Below are positions 47,913-56,708 of a stretch of DNA of 59,957 nucleotides, piece after piece; the first letter of the stretch is position 1, and each line of letters starts with the position of its first letter. Below the pieces are notes generated by a model, which was not told the DNA's origin, did no database searches, and worked only from the letters and a program-made list of their open reading frames with translations. The DNA comes from Chara braunii (Eukaryota; Streptophyta; Charophyceae; Charales; Characeae). The stretch lies in NCBI GenBank assembly GCA_003427395.1, contig BFEA01000343.1, positions 100,866 to 160,822 on the forward strand, written 5' to 3'. The translations under genes were made by a program, and so were the position numbers.

Positions 47913-48951
47913 ATCAATCAATTGTAAAAACCTTGCGACATCATCCAGAAAAGAAAACACTCGCGCAACTCATAAACAATTTCCTTCAACACGAGAGGGA
48001 GAGAGAGAAAGAAAGAAGACACTTCAGCAGCTTGATCATGGATATAACTAAGGGAACGATTCGCGGCTCAGGTTTAATGAGCTAGCGCGACGTTGATCCC
48101 AGGCGCCTTGTTTCTCGGGGTCGCCTCGTGGTTTGGCTGCTGATGTCGGACAGCATAAGGCAGATGGCATGCGCAATGCACTCAAAGCTACATATCTAAA
48201 CACTCTTGCATTCTCGGACAAAATCCCGATGATAATCGTTTAATCACTGCCAAAGAGACGCGCATTTCCATACATTCATTCACTGTGGAAGATGCGAAAA
48301 TGAGCCATGCATAGGAAAAGATGGATTGCTTGCACAGTACACACGCATCCACCGTTCACAAGACAAGAAGACGGGGTCCTTGCGCGGGAGGATTACCCAG
48401 GAAACTAATGGAAGAGTTCTGGACGAAGTTCTTTCCCGCAAGGAAAGCATACAGATTCATGCTCATCCAGAGGAGGGAAAGAGAGAGAAGGAGAGAAGCA
48501 TCGAGACACATCATTATTTAAAGATAGAGGAAAAGGGGACGGAGAGGGGGGGAAGAGTCGAGATAGGAGATGTCGCAACCCAAAAGAAGGAGGTTCAGCG
48601 TTGTCAGAGAGAAAGATCCGCAACAACAAAGGCGCATTCGTTGTTAATTCCAATATGGCCCCGGGCCAATAACTCACTCAACTCCAATCACCGATCCTCA
48701 TAACCGCACCGACGATCCCGACCGCCGCGTGCTAACTCCAACCACTGCGATCGTCACCCCGTTGTCGTAGACTCGACACGGTTCGCCCAGATCCCACAGT
48801 CCGTCGTGGCAATCCAGCGCGCAACGGGCCAGCCTATCGTCAGCCCGATAGGACTTTCCGACTCGCACCAAACACTCTGCCTAGCCACTGCTTCCCGGAA
48901 GTTGGCTTGAGAGTCGAGAACGTAAGAGAGATTTGCGGACGCGCTTGCGGG

Positions 48952-49100
48952 TTTTATAGTTGCGACAGGGGAGATAGAAGGGGGAGAAAGCGACGGGAAA
49001 GCTGAGGTGTAAGAGGAGAAGCAGGAGGAGAAGACTTTGAGAAGAATGCTCTACGAACGCCATGTTGATCCCTCGAAACTCAAGGTTCAACCAATCAGAT
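48952..49100 (-). promoter_or_regulatory. LTR core promoter: TATA and inverted CCAAT
   Basis: The minus strand carries TATAAAA (48958-48952), preceded by CTGATTGGTTG (about 49098-49088), and followed by GCAAGCGCGTCC and AAATCTCTCTT. Order and spacing match the promoter of the solo LTR at 41836-41969. Transcription should start some 25-35 bases after the TATA box, near 48925. Confidence 0.7.
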
Positions 49101-49864
49101 TCGCGGCGCAATAGGAAGGTCTTATTGATCCACGCACCTGATTGGTGAGCGAGAGTTATCGATAGATCGACCGGGCGTCGTGTGCCAGACGCAGAGGGTG
49201 AGGGGAGAAAAAGGCGCGAGAAGTGGCGCAAGACGGGTCCAAGATTCAGATGATCAAGAAAGGAAAAGGGGCGCGCAGAGAGCAAGNCGGGAGAGGGAGA
49301 GAGAGAGAAAGAAAACAGTTACGGGGCGAGAGAAGGAGGAGGGAGAAGGGGAAAGTAGCGCGGGAGGGAGCAATGCGGGGGACAGAGAGGAGAAAGCTTT
49401 GCACGCGTGGTGCCGTCAACAAAAAGAGANAAAAAGGCACCGAAACAGTTACAGCCTAATTCAAAATGGAAATCACCATATCCNCGCGCGAAAGAGTGAC
49501 GNGGGAAAAGAAAATCCTATGNCGATTTGTATTCNCACAAAATTCCGAGAGTTTTCCCCGACGCGACCAAGAACATTCACACACACGAAAAGGACACGTC
49601 GATGTTCCGCTTATCCCGGAATTCCCAACTGNCGAGCCCAATTCCCAGTGNGCTCNCTANGGCGCACNTNATTTCCTATGTATTTNNCGAATTGCAGAAA
49701 GGAAAAGCANAACCCGGGAGTCGAAAAAGCTTTCCGAAAGATGGGAGCCAAGAACGCGGTACCCAAAATCAAGAAAACGAAACGGGGTTTTTATGGGGTT
49801 AGTATGATACAAGCAAAAAAAAGGGTACGAAAGATAGCACGGGTTCGAGAAGTGGTTCGTCACA

Positions 49865-50268
49865 TATGTGACGCGCAGGGGGTTCCGAAATTATGCGATT
49901 TCCTGATTGCGTGTCATGGCGGAACAGAGTAATGCATGAGGAACCAAGCGTATCAACAAAAGATCCAGCCAGAGTCCATGTTGACGCCAACTTCAATTGC
50001 AATTGTATGTGGCTGGAATCCTCGATGGTCGTCCAGGTGACACCATCATCGTCCGCTGGTTCTCCGTGTGCTCTGCACCCCAGCTGGTTGTTGCCCGTCG
50101 AATCAGAGCGTGAGTTGACGTCATTGTCGATGGCATGATCTTTGTGAAGCTTACTGATTCGTGCCGTTTTCCCCCGCTGATTGGATGAAGAGAGGAGAGG
50201 GGTAGAAGGGGGGGGTAGTGATGTGATCGGGATCTACCGGCCAATTGAGGCGGTACATGGAGGGGATT
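49865..50268 (-). other. Region between the extra frames and the 3' LTR
   Basis: Non-coding. A perfect palindrome GTCACATATGTGAC straddles the LTR edge (about 49859-49872). The only purine run on the coding strand, GCGGGGGAAAACGG (about 50176-50163), lies 300 bases from the LTR and is too far away to be a normal polypurine tract. Confidence 0.5.
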
Positions 50269-50880
50269 TCACGGGGTCGACGGGGAGGAAGTGGGGGTAG
50301 GAAGCAATTCATTCCTTCCATCGTCACTGGAAGCTTCTCGTATCGGATGATCCGGTGGAAGTGGGGGAAGTGATCGCTGCTGCGAGTGAGGGAAGCAAGG
50401 TAGCCGCTGCGAGTGGGGGAAGTGATCGCCGCTGCGAGTGCGGAAGGAGGAGAGGGTGCAGAAAAGCGCCGCTCGAAAGAACTCGTAGTGGCGGCAGGCG
50501 GGGATTGTCCCCGTGGCAACGCAGTAAAACTCTACCACGTTGCATCGCTCCCATGCAGCGCTGAACAGCAGGAGATGCCAGCAGAACGTGGGGGCAGCGG
50601 ATTGAAGGGAGGCGTGGGGGTGGACGGTGGCGAGTAGGCGGGTAGAATAGAAGTCGCGGAAGAGATGGGGAAGGAAGGGATGGGAAGGGAAGGTGACGAG
50701 GGTACGGATCTGCTCGAGGGTGAGGAAATCAAGGGGTCGGCGGGACAGTGTCCGAGGACAAAGGCCTATCGCCCGCATCGGTACGTGGGCGAACTGGGGG
50801 ACGGGTGGGGCTGGAGGAGGAGGGGGATCGGCTCCGTCTCCGTCGCGCGGTACTTGAGGTGGCGGCTGCAGGGTCGCCAT
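50269..50880 (-). CDS. Extra frame C of the large gypsy element, function unknown
   Basis: About 203 codons from an ATG at 50880 (MATLQPPPQ), overlapping the end of frame B by about 150 bases in another frame. It has a Pro-rich start (PPPPPAPPVP), a middle with several Trp, Phe and Cys, and a Pro/Ser-rich end. The overlap raises the possibility that it is only the shadow of frame B in its first part, but it remains open for 150 codons beyond it. No family is recognised. Confidence 0.3.
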   Translation of the reverse strand: MATLQPPPQVPRDGDGADPPPPPAPPVPQFAHVPMRAIGLCPRTLSRRPLDFLTLEQIRTLVTFPSHPFLPHLFRDFYSTRLLATVHPHASLQSAAPTFCWHLLLFSAAWERCNVVEFYCVATGTIPACRHYEFFRAALFCTLSSFRTRSGDHFPHSQRLPCFPHSQQRSLPPLPPDHPIREASSDDGRNELLPTPTSSPSTP

Positions 50881-51571
50881 CTTCGGGCTTCGGCGGCTCT
50901 GGATCCCTGGTCGGGTCGTTACCGATGCGCAGGCTAGCTTCGCTGGCGAACTCCAGCTGGCGCTTCCCGGTGGCAATTTCTTCGCGCTTTCGCACCTCTA
51001 TTAGATCTTCCGCCTCGGTTCCCGTACGCATCGCTTCCTCCGGCAAGGCTTCCCACTCAGATCCAGTTTCTTCTTCCTCCTCTTCTCCTTCGCTCAGCTC
51101 GCCCTCGCTATGCTCACTATAGCTTCCCTCCTCCGATGTTTCCTCGCCCTCGTCTTCTTCGTCGTCGTCGATCACCACTTCCTCCACCCTTGGATAAAAG
51201 GCGTGAGGGATGATATCGTACGGCTTGAGATACTCCTGCCGCGATGGTAGCGTATCCTCGTCTCTGGGTTCTTCCAAGCACGCAGTCCACTGCAGGTACG
51301 GATCCAATGATCGCTCGAAAATGTACGGAGCAGGACTGTCGTCACTCTGTAAATAGATGTCGGGCGAGAGATCGTCCGCCAATTGCACGATCGGTGCGAT
51401 GAGCTCTTGCGCAATCAGCTGGCAGCGCCCCGGCTGTACCGATCTAAAGAGAAAGCCAAGAAGATCGCCCTCCGTGTTAGTCCTCCAAGCTTGGATGATT
51501 AGCAGTTCCGGATTTTCGATCCACGCAGAATGCCCGCTGGTTTGCGTCCACGTCACTTGTACTCTGGCCAA
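50729..51571 (-). CDS. Extra frame B: acidic protein with basic Ser/Arg tail, function unknown
   Basis: About 280 codons, third coding unit after the integrase. Residues 1-130 look like an ordered domain with mixed composition. Residues about 130-180 are strongly acidic (IDDDEEDEGEE, EGEEEEEE). The C-terminus has a basic Arg-Ser cluster (RRRRSRSPSSSS) that resembles a nuclear localisation or RNA-binding tail. No signal peptide or membrane segment is visible, so an envelope-like role is not supported. The Met at 51571 was taken as the first residue of the frame; the initiator is not confirmed. The gap of about 180 bases to frame A is unassigned. Confidence 0.45.
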   Translation of the reverse strand: MARVQVTWTQTSGHSAWIENPELLIIQAWRTNTEGDLLGFLFRSVQPGRCQLIAQELIAPIVQLADDLSPDIYLQSDDSPAPYIFERSLDPYLQWTACLEEPRDEDTLPSRQEYLKPYDIIPHAFYPRVEEVVIDDDEEDEGEETSEEGSYSEHSEGELSEGEEEEEETGSEWEALPEEAMRTGTEAEDLIEVRKREEIATGKRQLEFASEASLRIGNDPTRDPEPPKPEDGDPAAATSSTARRRRSRSPSSSSPTRPPVRPRTDAGDRPLSSDTVPPTP

Positions 51572-51750
51572 GCAGAAAGACAGCTCCTCAAAAGTTTCGC
51601 GTCACAGCCGCCAATGTCCAGGATTGATAAGAGGGACCGAAAGAGGCTCGAACGAGAAGGAAAGAGAAGGATGAAGATCGGATTGCCAGAAGGTGGGGAA
51701 GAGAGAGGGGAGACCAAAGATAGAAAGAGGAGCGAGAAGATCGGCGTGGT

Positions 51751-52233
51751 TCATTGGGGATGTGGGAAGGGGACGAGGGTTGAGATTGCAATTGGCCGTC
51801 CGCGCGGTGATCGGCGAATATCGCCAAGATCCGATGCAAAGATCGGGATGAGGTTATACCCTTGTCGGGCGAGGACGTGCTGCCACACGTTGGACACTTG
51901 CTCCGTCCACTCGCGCAGCGAGGTCAAGATCGTGGTATGCCACTGCGGATTGACCGAGCTGATGTCGCCGCTGAACGCCGCAACCGTGGTGACGTGGCTC
52001 GTTCTGGGGCCCGCTCGCCGATGAACTGCGGTTACCTCCGCGAATACTACTGCGTGAGGACTTCCTTCGATTCGAAACGCGGCGGTGACACAGATACCTT
52101 CGTCGCAAAAGAATCGCATCAAACGCCGAAGATCCGCATTGAGCCGAGGGTGACAAACTTGTCGAATCTCTGAGATGTGGCCACGTGGTTGCAACAGCTG
52201 TGCGTCAAGAACCCGCTTCGTGATAAATCTCAT
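51751..52233 (-). CDS. Extra frame A, starting on the integrase stop (ATGA), function unknown
   Basis: About 160 codons. Its ATG (52233-52231) overlaps the integrase TGA (52232-52230) as ATGA, an arrangement used for stop-restart translation in some viruses and retroelements. The protein has mixed composition with HISEIRQVCHPRLN near the start and HTTILTSLREWTEQV in the middle; no transmembrane span, zinc finger or known motif is visible. The position after the integrase is where some gypsy elements carry env-like or antisense-type extra genes; here the frame is in sense. Whether it is expressed is inference. Confidence 0.5.
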   Translation of the reverse strand: MRFITKRVLDAQLLQPRGHISEIRQVCHPRLNADLRRLMRFFCDEGICVTAAFRIEGSPHAVVFAEVTAVHRRAGPRTSHVTTVAAFSGDISSVNPQWHTTILTSLREWTEQVSNVWQHVLARQGYNLIPIFASDLGDIRRSPRGRPIAISTLVPFPHPQ

Positions 52234-53960
52234 GGCGAGGTGGGAGAGGAGGACGAAGGACAAGAGGGAGAAAGAGGAGAGAGAGTTAGATCGTCGTCGT
52301 TCTCCTCGCTTTCCGAGGAAGAAGAGGGAGGAAGATCAGAAGGAGGAAGAAGACGGAGGTAGGAGGTATGCCGGATGATGGGGACAGAGCTATGGCTGGC
52401 ACTAACCTTAGGAACGATGCGCACCGTGTTGGCGCCGTTGGGTCCGAGCTCGACAACGAGAAAACAGCCAGAAAACTTGGGAGCGAGTTTCCGGTCATGT
52501 GCACATTTACGTACCTGCACTAGGTCCCCTAATTTATATTGATGCTGGGGCCCAACATTTCCATTACGAGCCTCGTAGCTACGGACCTGTCTACTGTGGG
52601 CCAGTTCAGTCATCCTTTGCCTTTTTCGGGCTAGCTTCGGGATGGCCCGTTCCATTAATTCGGTGTACCTTTTGGCCTTGGCCTTGAGAGCTGCACGCGT
52701 GTCTCTACCCCCTGCTTCGGCAATTTCCGAGTTACCCCGATAGTCGACACAGGGGAGGCTATTAGTTCGAAGCTGAAAAGGGGTAAACCCCGTGGACTCG
52801 TGAGGGGTGGCCCGGTGGATCCCGACGATCTGATATACGATCTCGGGCCAAGGACGCGTGTCATGTGCCGCTAAATTCCTGCGAAGGGCGGTTTTAAACA
52901 TACGGTTGGCATTTTCAGCCAACCCGTTTGACTGGGACACGTGGGGTGTCGTATGTCGGAGCGTGACGCCCCTTCGCGCAAGCAGTTCTTCTACCTCACC
53001 TTTGAATTCAGACCCATTGTCGGTCAGAATTTCTTCCGTATCTAGATGGGTATAGAGAAACCGTTCGATGTACGTGGCTATTTCTGCAACTTTTCGGGTC
53101 TTACAGGGATAGATTTCGAAGTACTTTGAGAAATGATCTACTAATACTAGCAGGATAGAATATTCACAGCGGTTTGGGCCAGGTGGCACGTATCGATCTG
53201 TTGTGTCCATACTGACTCGCTGGAAATGACGCTCTACTTCCGTCGGTACGATCGTGTTTGGTCCCCGTATAGGGGCGCGATTATCGGCACAGACCAGACA
53301 GTTAGCGACAATATATTTGACATCATCTCGTATATTGGACCAGAACCATCGATTCTGATCTACAGTTGTCTCTGTGACACGTATCGCAAAATGAGCGGCC
53401 TGTTCTTCGTGAGCAGATCGGATCCAATCATATCTCTGGAATGGATGGGGAACCGTCAACCATGAGCCCGATCCGTCAGTTTTATGTTTTTCCAAATGAC
53501 CGTTGACCCATCGATAGTCCTGAGATCTCTCGGTCGCCCTACGTCTGTCGTGTTTGGTGAGGTGGCCCAATGATAATCCCGCTAATTTCGCCAATAAAAT
53601 TTTATCCGTCCAAACCTCCGCTCGTCGGTATTTTTCGTCATATTCAGGGCCGTCCGTACGGGCGGCCTCGAATCGAACCTCCGTGGGGAGTTTGTTTGTT
53701 CTACACAGGGGGCACCACTATTCCTTGCTATTCGTTCGATGTCGAACACAGGCTCCGTGCGCACGATTGACACACGCGGCACATTCTACCCAATCAACAA
53801 ATCCGGTCTCAAAGGGATGACAGTCGACCCCATAAACCCGTGCAATACACGTGCAAAAATAACAGAATTTATCGGGGAGGGTGGCGAAGAAAGCTGAGGA
53901 CGTGAGAGGGGCAGAATTAGTAGGAGATGAAGGTGTTGCGGAAGCAAGTGGGGTAGTCAT
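52230..53960 (-). CDS. pol: pol: PHD-like finger plus integrase (one in-frame TAG)
   Basis: From an ATG at 53960 the frame encodes a Ser/Thr-rich lead and a Cys4-His-Cys3 pattern: CYFC, then ECAAC, four residues to His, HGAC, and WCPLC. The spacing C-x2-C, C-x2-C-x4-H-x2-C, C-x2-C is that of a PHD finger, which in other proteins reads histone tails. The only stop, TAG at 53720-53718, sits two codons before the last Cys pair where CAG is likely. The integrase follows: HEEQAAH and CLVC zinc site, SMDTTD, LTDNGSEF and GLAENAN as the D-D-E triad with about 35 residues between the last two, then a basic C-terminal domain and a Ser-rich tail. It is in the same frame as protease and RT, but a TAA at 54023 separates it from RNase H. 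Confidence 0.85.
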
Positions 53961-54020
53961 GATGACAGAGAAGGAAGGGATGCAGAGAGGGTAAAACAGA
54001 CCAATTAGTCCTCGTGTCAC

Positions 54021-54503
54021 TTACTGCTTCGACAAGATCTCCACTTGGCCGTACCGAGGTCCGATCTCCTGTTTGGGTTCGTTCCACGGAATCACCTCCT
54101 CACTCTTCGAAACTTTCTCGGGTCGGTGCAGTCGTGTCAGTTTGTCTGCATTCCCGTGTCTCTCGTGCTTCCGATGACGAATGTCAAAGTCCATGCTCTA
54201 CAGCACCGTTGCCCATCGCCCGATCATGCTAGAGTAATCCTTCGATTTCTTCAGAGCAACAGGGGCTCATGATCAGTTACCAAGGTGAACTTTCGCCCGT
54301 ACAGGTAAGCGCGAAAGTGGCTGATTCCCTAGAGAGCCGCTTAGCATTCCCCCGTTGGAGCGGCGTAGTTGCGCTTGCAAGCTGACACCGATTTGGAGGC
54401 ATACTCCACCACATTCTCGAGTCCGCTTGGTCCCACCTGGGCAAGGATCGCCGAAATTGCCTCTGGCTGCCAGTCAGTGATGAGAACAAAAGGCTTTTCG
54501 GGA
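54021..54503 (-). pseudogene. pol: pol: RNase H domain, broken
   Basis: RNase H removes the RNA strand of the cDNA hybrid. After a +1 frame change near 54500 the sequence reads FVLITDWQPEAISAILAQ (catalytic Asp), EYASKSVSACKRNY, then HFRAYLYG and LVTDHEPLL with the conserved Asp-His. A second frame change near 54253 restores the RT frame for GRWATVL, SMDFDIRHR and the HGNADKLTRLHR ending. TAA and TAG stops interrupt the middle, TAG (54200-54198) replaces a probable CAG, and TAA at 54023-54021 ends the frame. Confidence 0.85.
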
Positions 54504-56060
54504 TCCGGTCTTATAAGGACCGGAGCCGAAATGAGAGCGGCCTTTGAAAAACGCTTGATCGCACTCCGGCGTCCAGATCAACGGTTGATCTTTGCGCAGC
54601 AGATTCGTGAGGGGTCCCGCAATCGCCGCGAAGCCCTTGATAAATCTTCGGTAGTACGAGGCCAGGCCCAGAAAGGCGCAAACTTGCATGATATTTATAG
54701 GCACCGGCGCATCCCTGACAGCTGCCACCTTCTGTGGCTCCGGCTGGAGTCCCTTGTCTGTCACCACGTGCCCTGGGAAGGAAATGGTGGTGAGAAAAAA
54801 CTGACAGTTCTCAAGCGCCACCTTGAAGCCCGCATCTCGTAACACATGCAGTGTCCATTCGATGTGTTGCACGTGTCCCTCGTAGGAACTTGAGTACACC
54901 AAGATGTCATCCATGTACACAATCACGCAGTAGTTGATGATACTCTGCGCCAAACGAGTCTTCCTCACGAAATTCTGAAAAGCCATGTTCATGGCCCGNT
55001 GAAAGGTNGCGGGGGNGTTGCAGATACCCATCGGACATCGAATCCACTGCCACGTACCTTCGAAAAGCACAAACGCTGTTTTCGGANGATCTTCCTCTCG
55101 NACAAGAAGATGATGGAACNCATGNCGAACATCAAACTTGCTGAAAAATCGAGCACTCCCAATCGCATCCAACAACTCATCAATCCGGGGGAGAGGGTAC
55201 ACATCTTTAATCGTGATATCATTCAATTTTCGGTAATCAATACAAATGCGAATCCCTCCGGCCTTTTTAGGCACGATCACTACAGGGAAAGACCATGGAC
55301 CTATAGCGGGTTCGATCCATCCATTAGCTTCGAACTCCTTAATCCGTTGAAAAGCGGCCGGTCTTTGAGCTGGCGAGTATCGGTAGGGAGCGCAGCTAAT
55401 GGGCGGATGGTCTCCCGTGAGAATAGCATGCTCTATCACATTAGTTAAGCCGATGTCGTTATCATGTATACTCAATACTTCTGCGTAACCATTTAACACA
55501 CGGGTTAATGATTTCCGAAGTTCCGCGCGGACGTGACCTGGCAGGGTGATTGTTGATTCCCCTGAAATCTCAAGGGGCATATCGACCCAATGAACCGGCC
55601 GTTCCCGCCGATCATGAACACTAGAGAAAACGGAACTACTAGTGCGAACAGAGAAGACAGTTGCTATCATCTGGGACTCAACAGGGCTGATCATCTCTAT
55701 TTCTTTGGCTTCAACGTCAGTCTGGGAACCAACCGAGGTTGGTTCCATAGTTAGCCCCATTAGGTCGGTCATTTCTTGCAGTAGGTCAGATACATCACTT
55801 ACCGGTGCTTCCGCCTCTTGTTTAATCAACACGATGGTGTCTCCTGTCGTTAGTAATGTTCTGGGCGGAAAAACAGAAACATCTAAATATTGTTCCGGTT
55901 GTTGATAACGCATTCGTAAGGAGAGAGCTCCTTCGTACAAGGTGCGAAGGGGTTCCGAATCATCGGCCAGGTCAAATACTTGTAATATAGGTTCCCCAAA
56001 CAGGACCGAAGGACTAACTTGAGTTATCGGAGGCGCAAGCGCGCTGCCTCCTGAATCCAC
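54474..56060 (-). CDS. pol: pol: reverse transcriptase
   Basis: It continues the protease frame after a single TGA (56072-56070), so the first residue listed is not a true start. Residues 1-200 form a linker. The RT core is unmistakable: GPWSFPVVIVPKK, IRICIDYRKLN, KDVYPLPRIDELL, FFSKFDV (first catalytic Asp), CPMGICN, VYMDDILVYS (residues 381-390, active site), then CAFLGLASYYRRFIKGF and the IWTPECDQAF junction to RNase H. Several ambiguous bases fall at 55000-55130, inside the core. The frame runs to a TGA at 54474, beyond the frame change into RNase H. Confidence 0.93.
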   Translation of the reverse strand: MDSGGSALAPPITQVSPSVLFGEPILQVFDLADDSEPLRTLYEGALSLRMRYQQPEQYLDVSVFPPRTLLTTGDTIVLIKQEAEAPVSDVSDLLQEMTDLMGLTMEPTSVGSQTDVEAKEIEMISPVESQMIATVFSVRTSSSVFSSVHDRRERPVHWVDMPLEISGESTITLPGHVRAELRKSLTRVLNGYAEVLSIHDNDIGLTNVIEHAILTGDHPPISCAPYRYSPAQRPAAFQRIKEFEANGWIEPAIGPWSFPVVIVPKKAGGIRICIDYRKLNDITIKDVYPLPRIDELLDAIGSARFFSKFDVXHXFHHLLXREEDXPKTAFVLFEGTWQWIRCPMGICNXPXTFXRAMNMAFQNFVRKTRLAQSIINYCVIVYMDDILVYSSSYEGHVQHIEWTLHVLRDAGFKVALENCQFFLTTISFPGHVVTDKGLQPEPQKVAAVRDAPVPINIMQVCAFLGLASYYRRFIKGFAAIAGPLTNLLRKDQPLIWTPECDQAFFKGRSHFGSGPYKTGSRKAFCSHH

Positions 56061-56069
56061 GTGGAAACT

Positions 56070-56708
56070 TCAAGCAGGGTCGGGGCACACTTGGAATTCC
56101 TCGGGAATTTCGTGTTCGAAAAGTTCAACCAGGTGCTTCCATTCATCTTCGCTAGGCATCTCTTCTTCGTATTCCTGTTCCCTGATTCCATCACTGATGT
56201 GCGAGGGAAAGCGCTCCTCGGGATCAATGCATCGAATCATCCCAATTTGGGCCGAGTTAGGGACCCGTTTTATCGTTCGTGTGGAAACTCGCAAGGGAAC
56301 AATTTGAGGCTTTCCCCCAGTTTGCGTGAGCACCAATTGTTTCGAATCGAAACGCAGACGTGCGCCCACCGCCATCGCCCAAGGTAATCCCAACAACACC
56401 GAATAGGAACGTACATCTATTACGAGCGCGTTAACAAGAACGTGTACTCGTCCGACTTTTACAGCCACGTTCTCGATAATGCCTACGATGTTCATTGCTT
56501 CCTCGACGGCAGAGACATAATTGTCTTTGCCAGATTGAGGAAGAATGGATCCAAGTCGTCCCGTCTTTTTGACAGTATCCAATGATATGGCCACGTCAGA
56601 AGACCCTGTGTCAATAAGGGCATTAAACGACTTGCCCCAAACTTCACAGTTACATTCCGCACTTTTCCACAATACCGGCCGAGCTCGTACGAAGTGATTT
56701 TTTTTGTG
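56070..56708 (-). CDS. pol: pol: aspartic protease, +1 frame relative to gag
   Basis: This retropepsin-type protease would process the polyprotein. LIDTGSSD carries the active-site Asp and VLLGLPWA the conserved Leu-Gly block. The pol frame opens at 56708 just after a TAG and overlaps the end of gag by 59 bases. No ATG lies near the start (the first usable codon near the overlap is TTG), so expression by frameshifting from gag is the simplest reading. A run of eight A on the coding strand (56705-56698) lies in the overlap. The frame ends at TGA 56072-56070, which looks like a changed CGA, beyond which RT continues in frame. Confidence 0.85.
   Translation of the reverse strand, partial: HKKNHFVRARPVLWKSAECNCEVWGKSFNALIDTGSSDVAISLDTVKKTGRLGSILPQSGKDNYVSAVEEAMNIVGIIENVAVKVGRVHVLVNALVIDVRSYSVLLGLPWAMAVGARLRFDSKQLVLTQTGGKPQIVPLRVSTRTIKRVPNSAQIGMIRCIDPEERFPSHISDGIREQEYEEEMPSEDEWKHLVELFEHEIPEEFQVCPDPA

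Larger units (their letters stand above)
47143..49864 (-). repeat. 3' LTR of the large gypsy element, 2.72 kb
   Basis: The plus strand begins TGTGACGCACAACC (U5 end) and ends GGTTCGTCACA (U3 start), so the termini are inverted TGTGACG. Positions 47153-48699 align with 58411-59957. The rest is supported by alignment to the solo LTR at 41040-43669. U3 is C/T-rich on the coding strand. No clear polypurine tract borders the U3 end, which leaves that boundary less certain than the U5 end. Several N positions lie at 49287-49710. Confidence 0.85.

Noticed and set aside
49180-49932. Plus-strand frame of about 250 codons in the 3' LTR
   Set aside because: Antisense to the LTR U3, with many ambiguous bases and purine-run composition; not conserved in the solo LTR as far as I can see.
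52175-52378. Plus-strand frame rich in Arg, Lys and Glu
   Set aside because: Antisense shadow of the Ser-rich integrase tail.
53894-54024. A possible intron in pol: GTAAGT donor at 54024 and a TACTAAT branch-like site with CAG acceptor at 53894 (minus strand)
   Set aside because: The predicted 131-base intron would not join the RNase H frame to the PHD-integrase frame, which are already in register across the region. Treated as chance.
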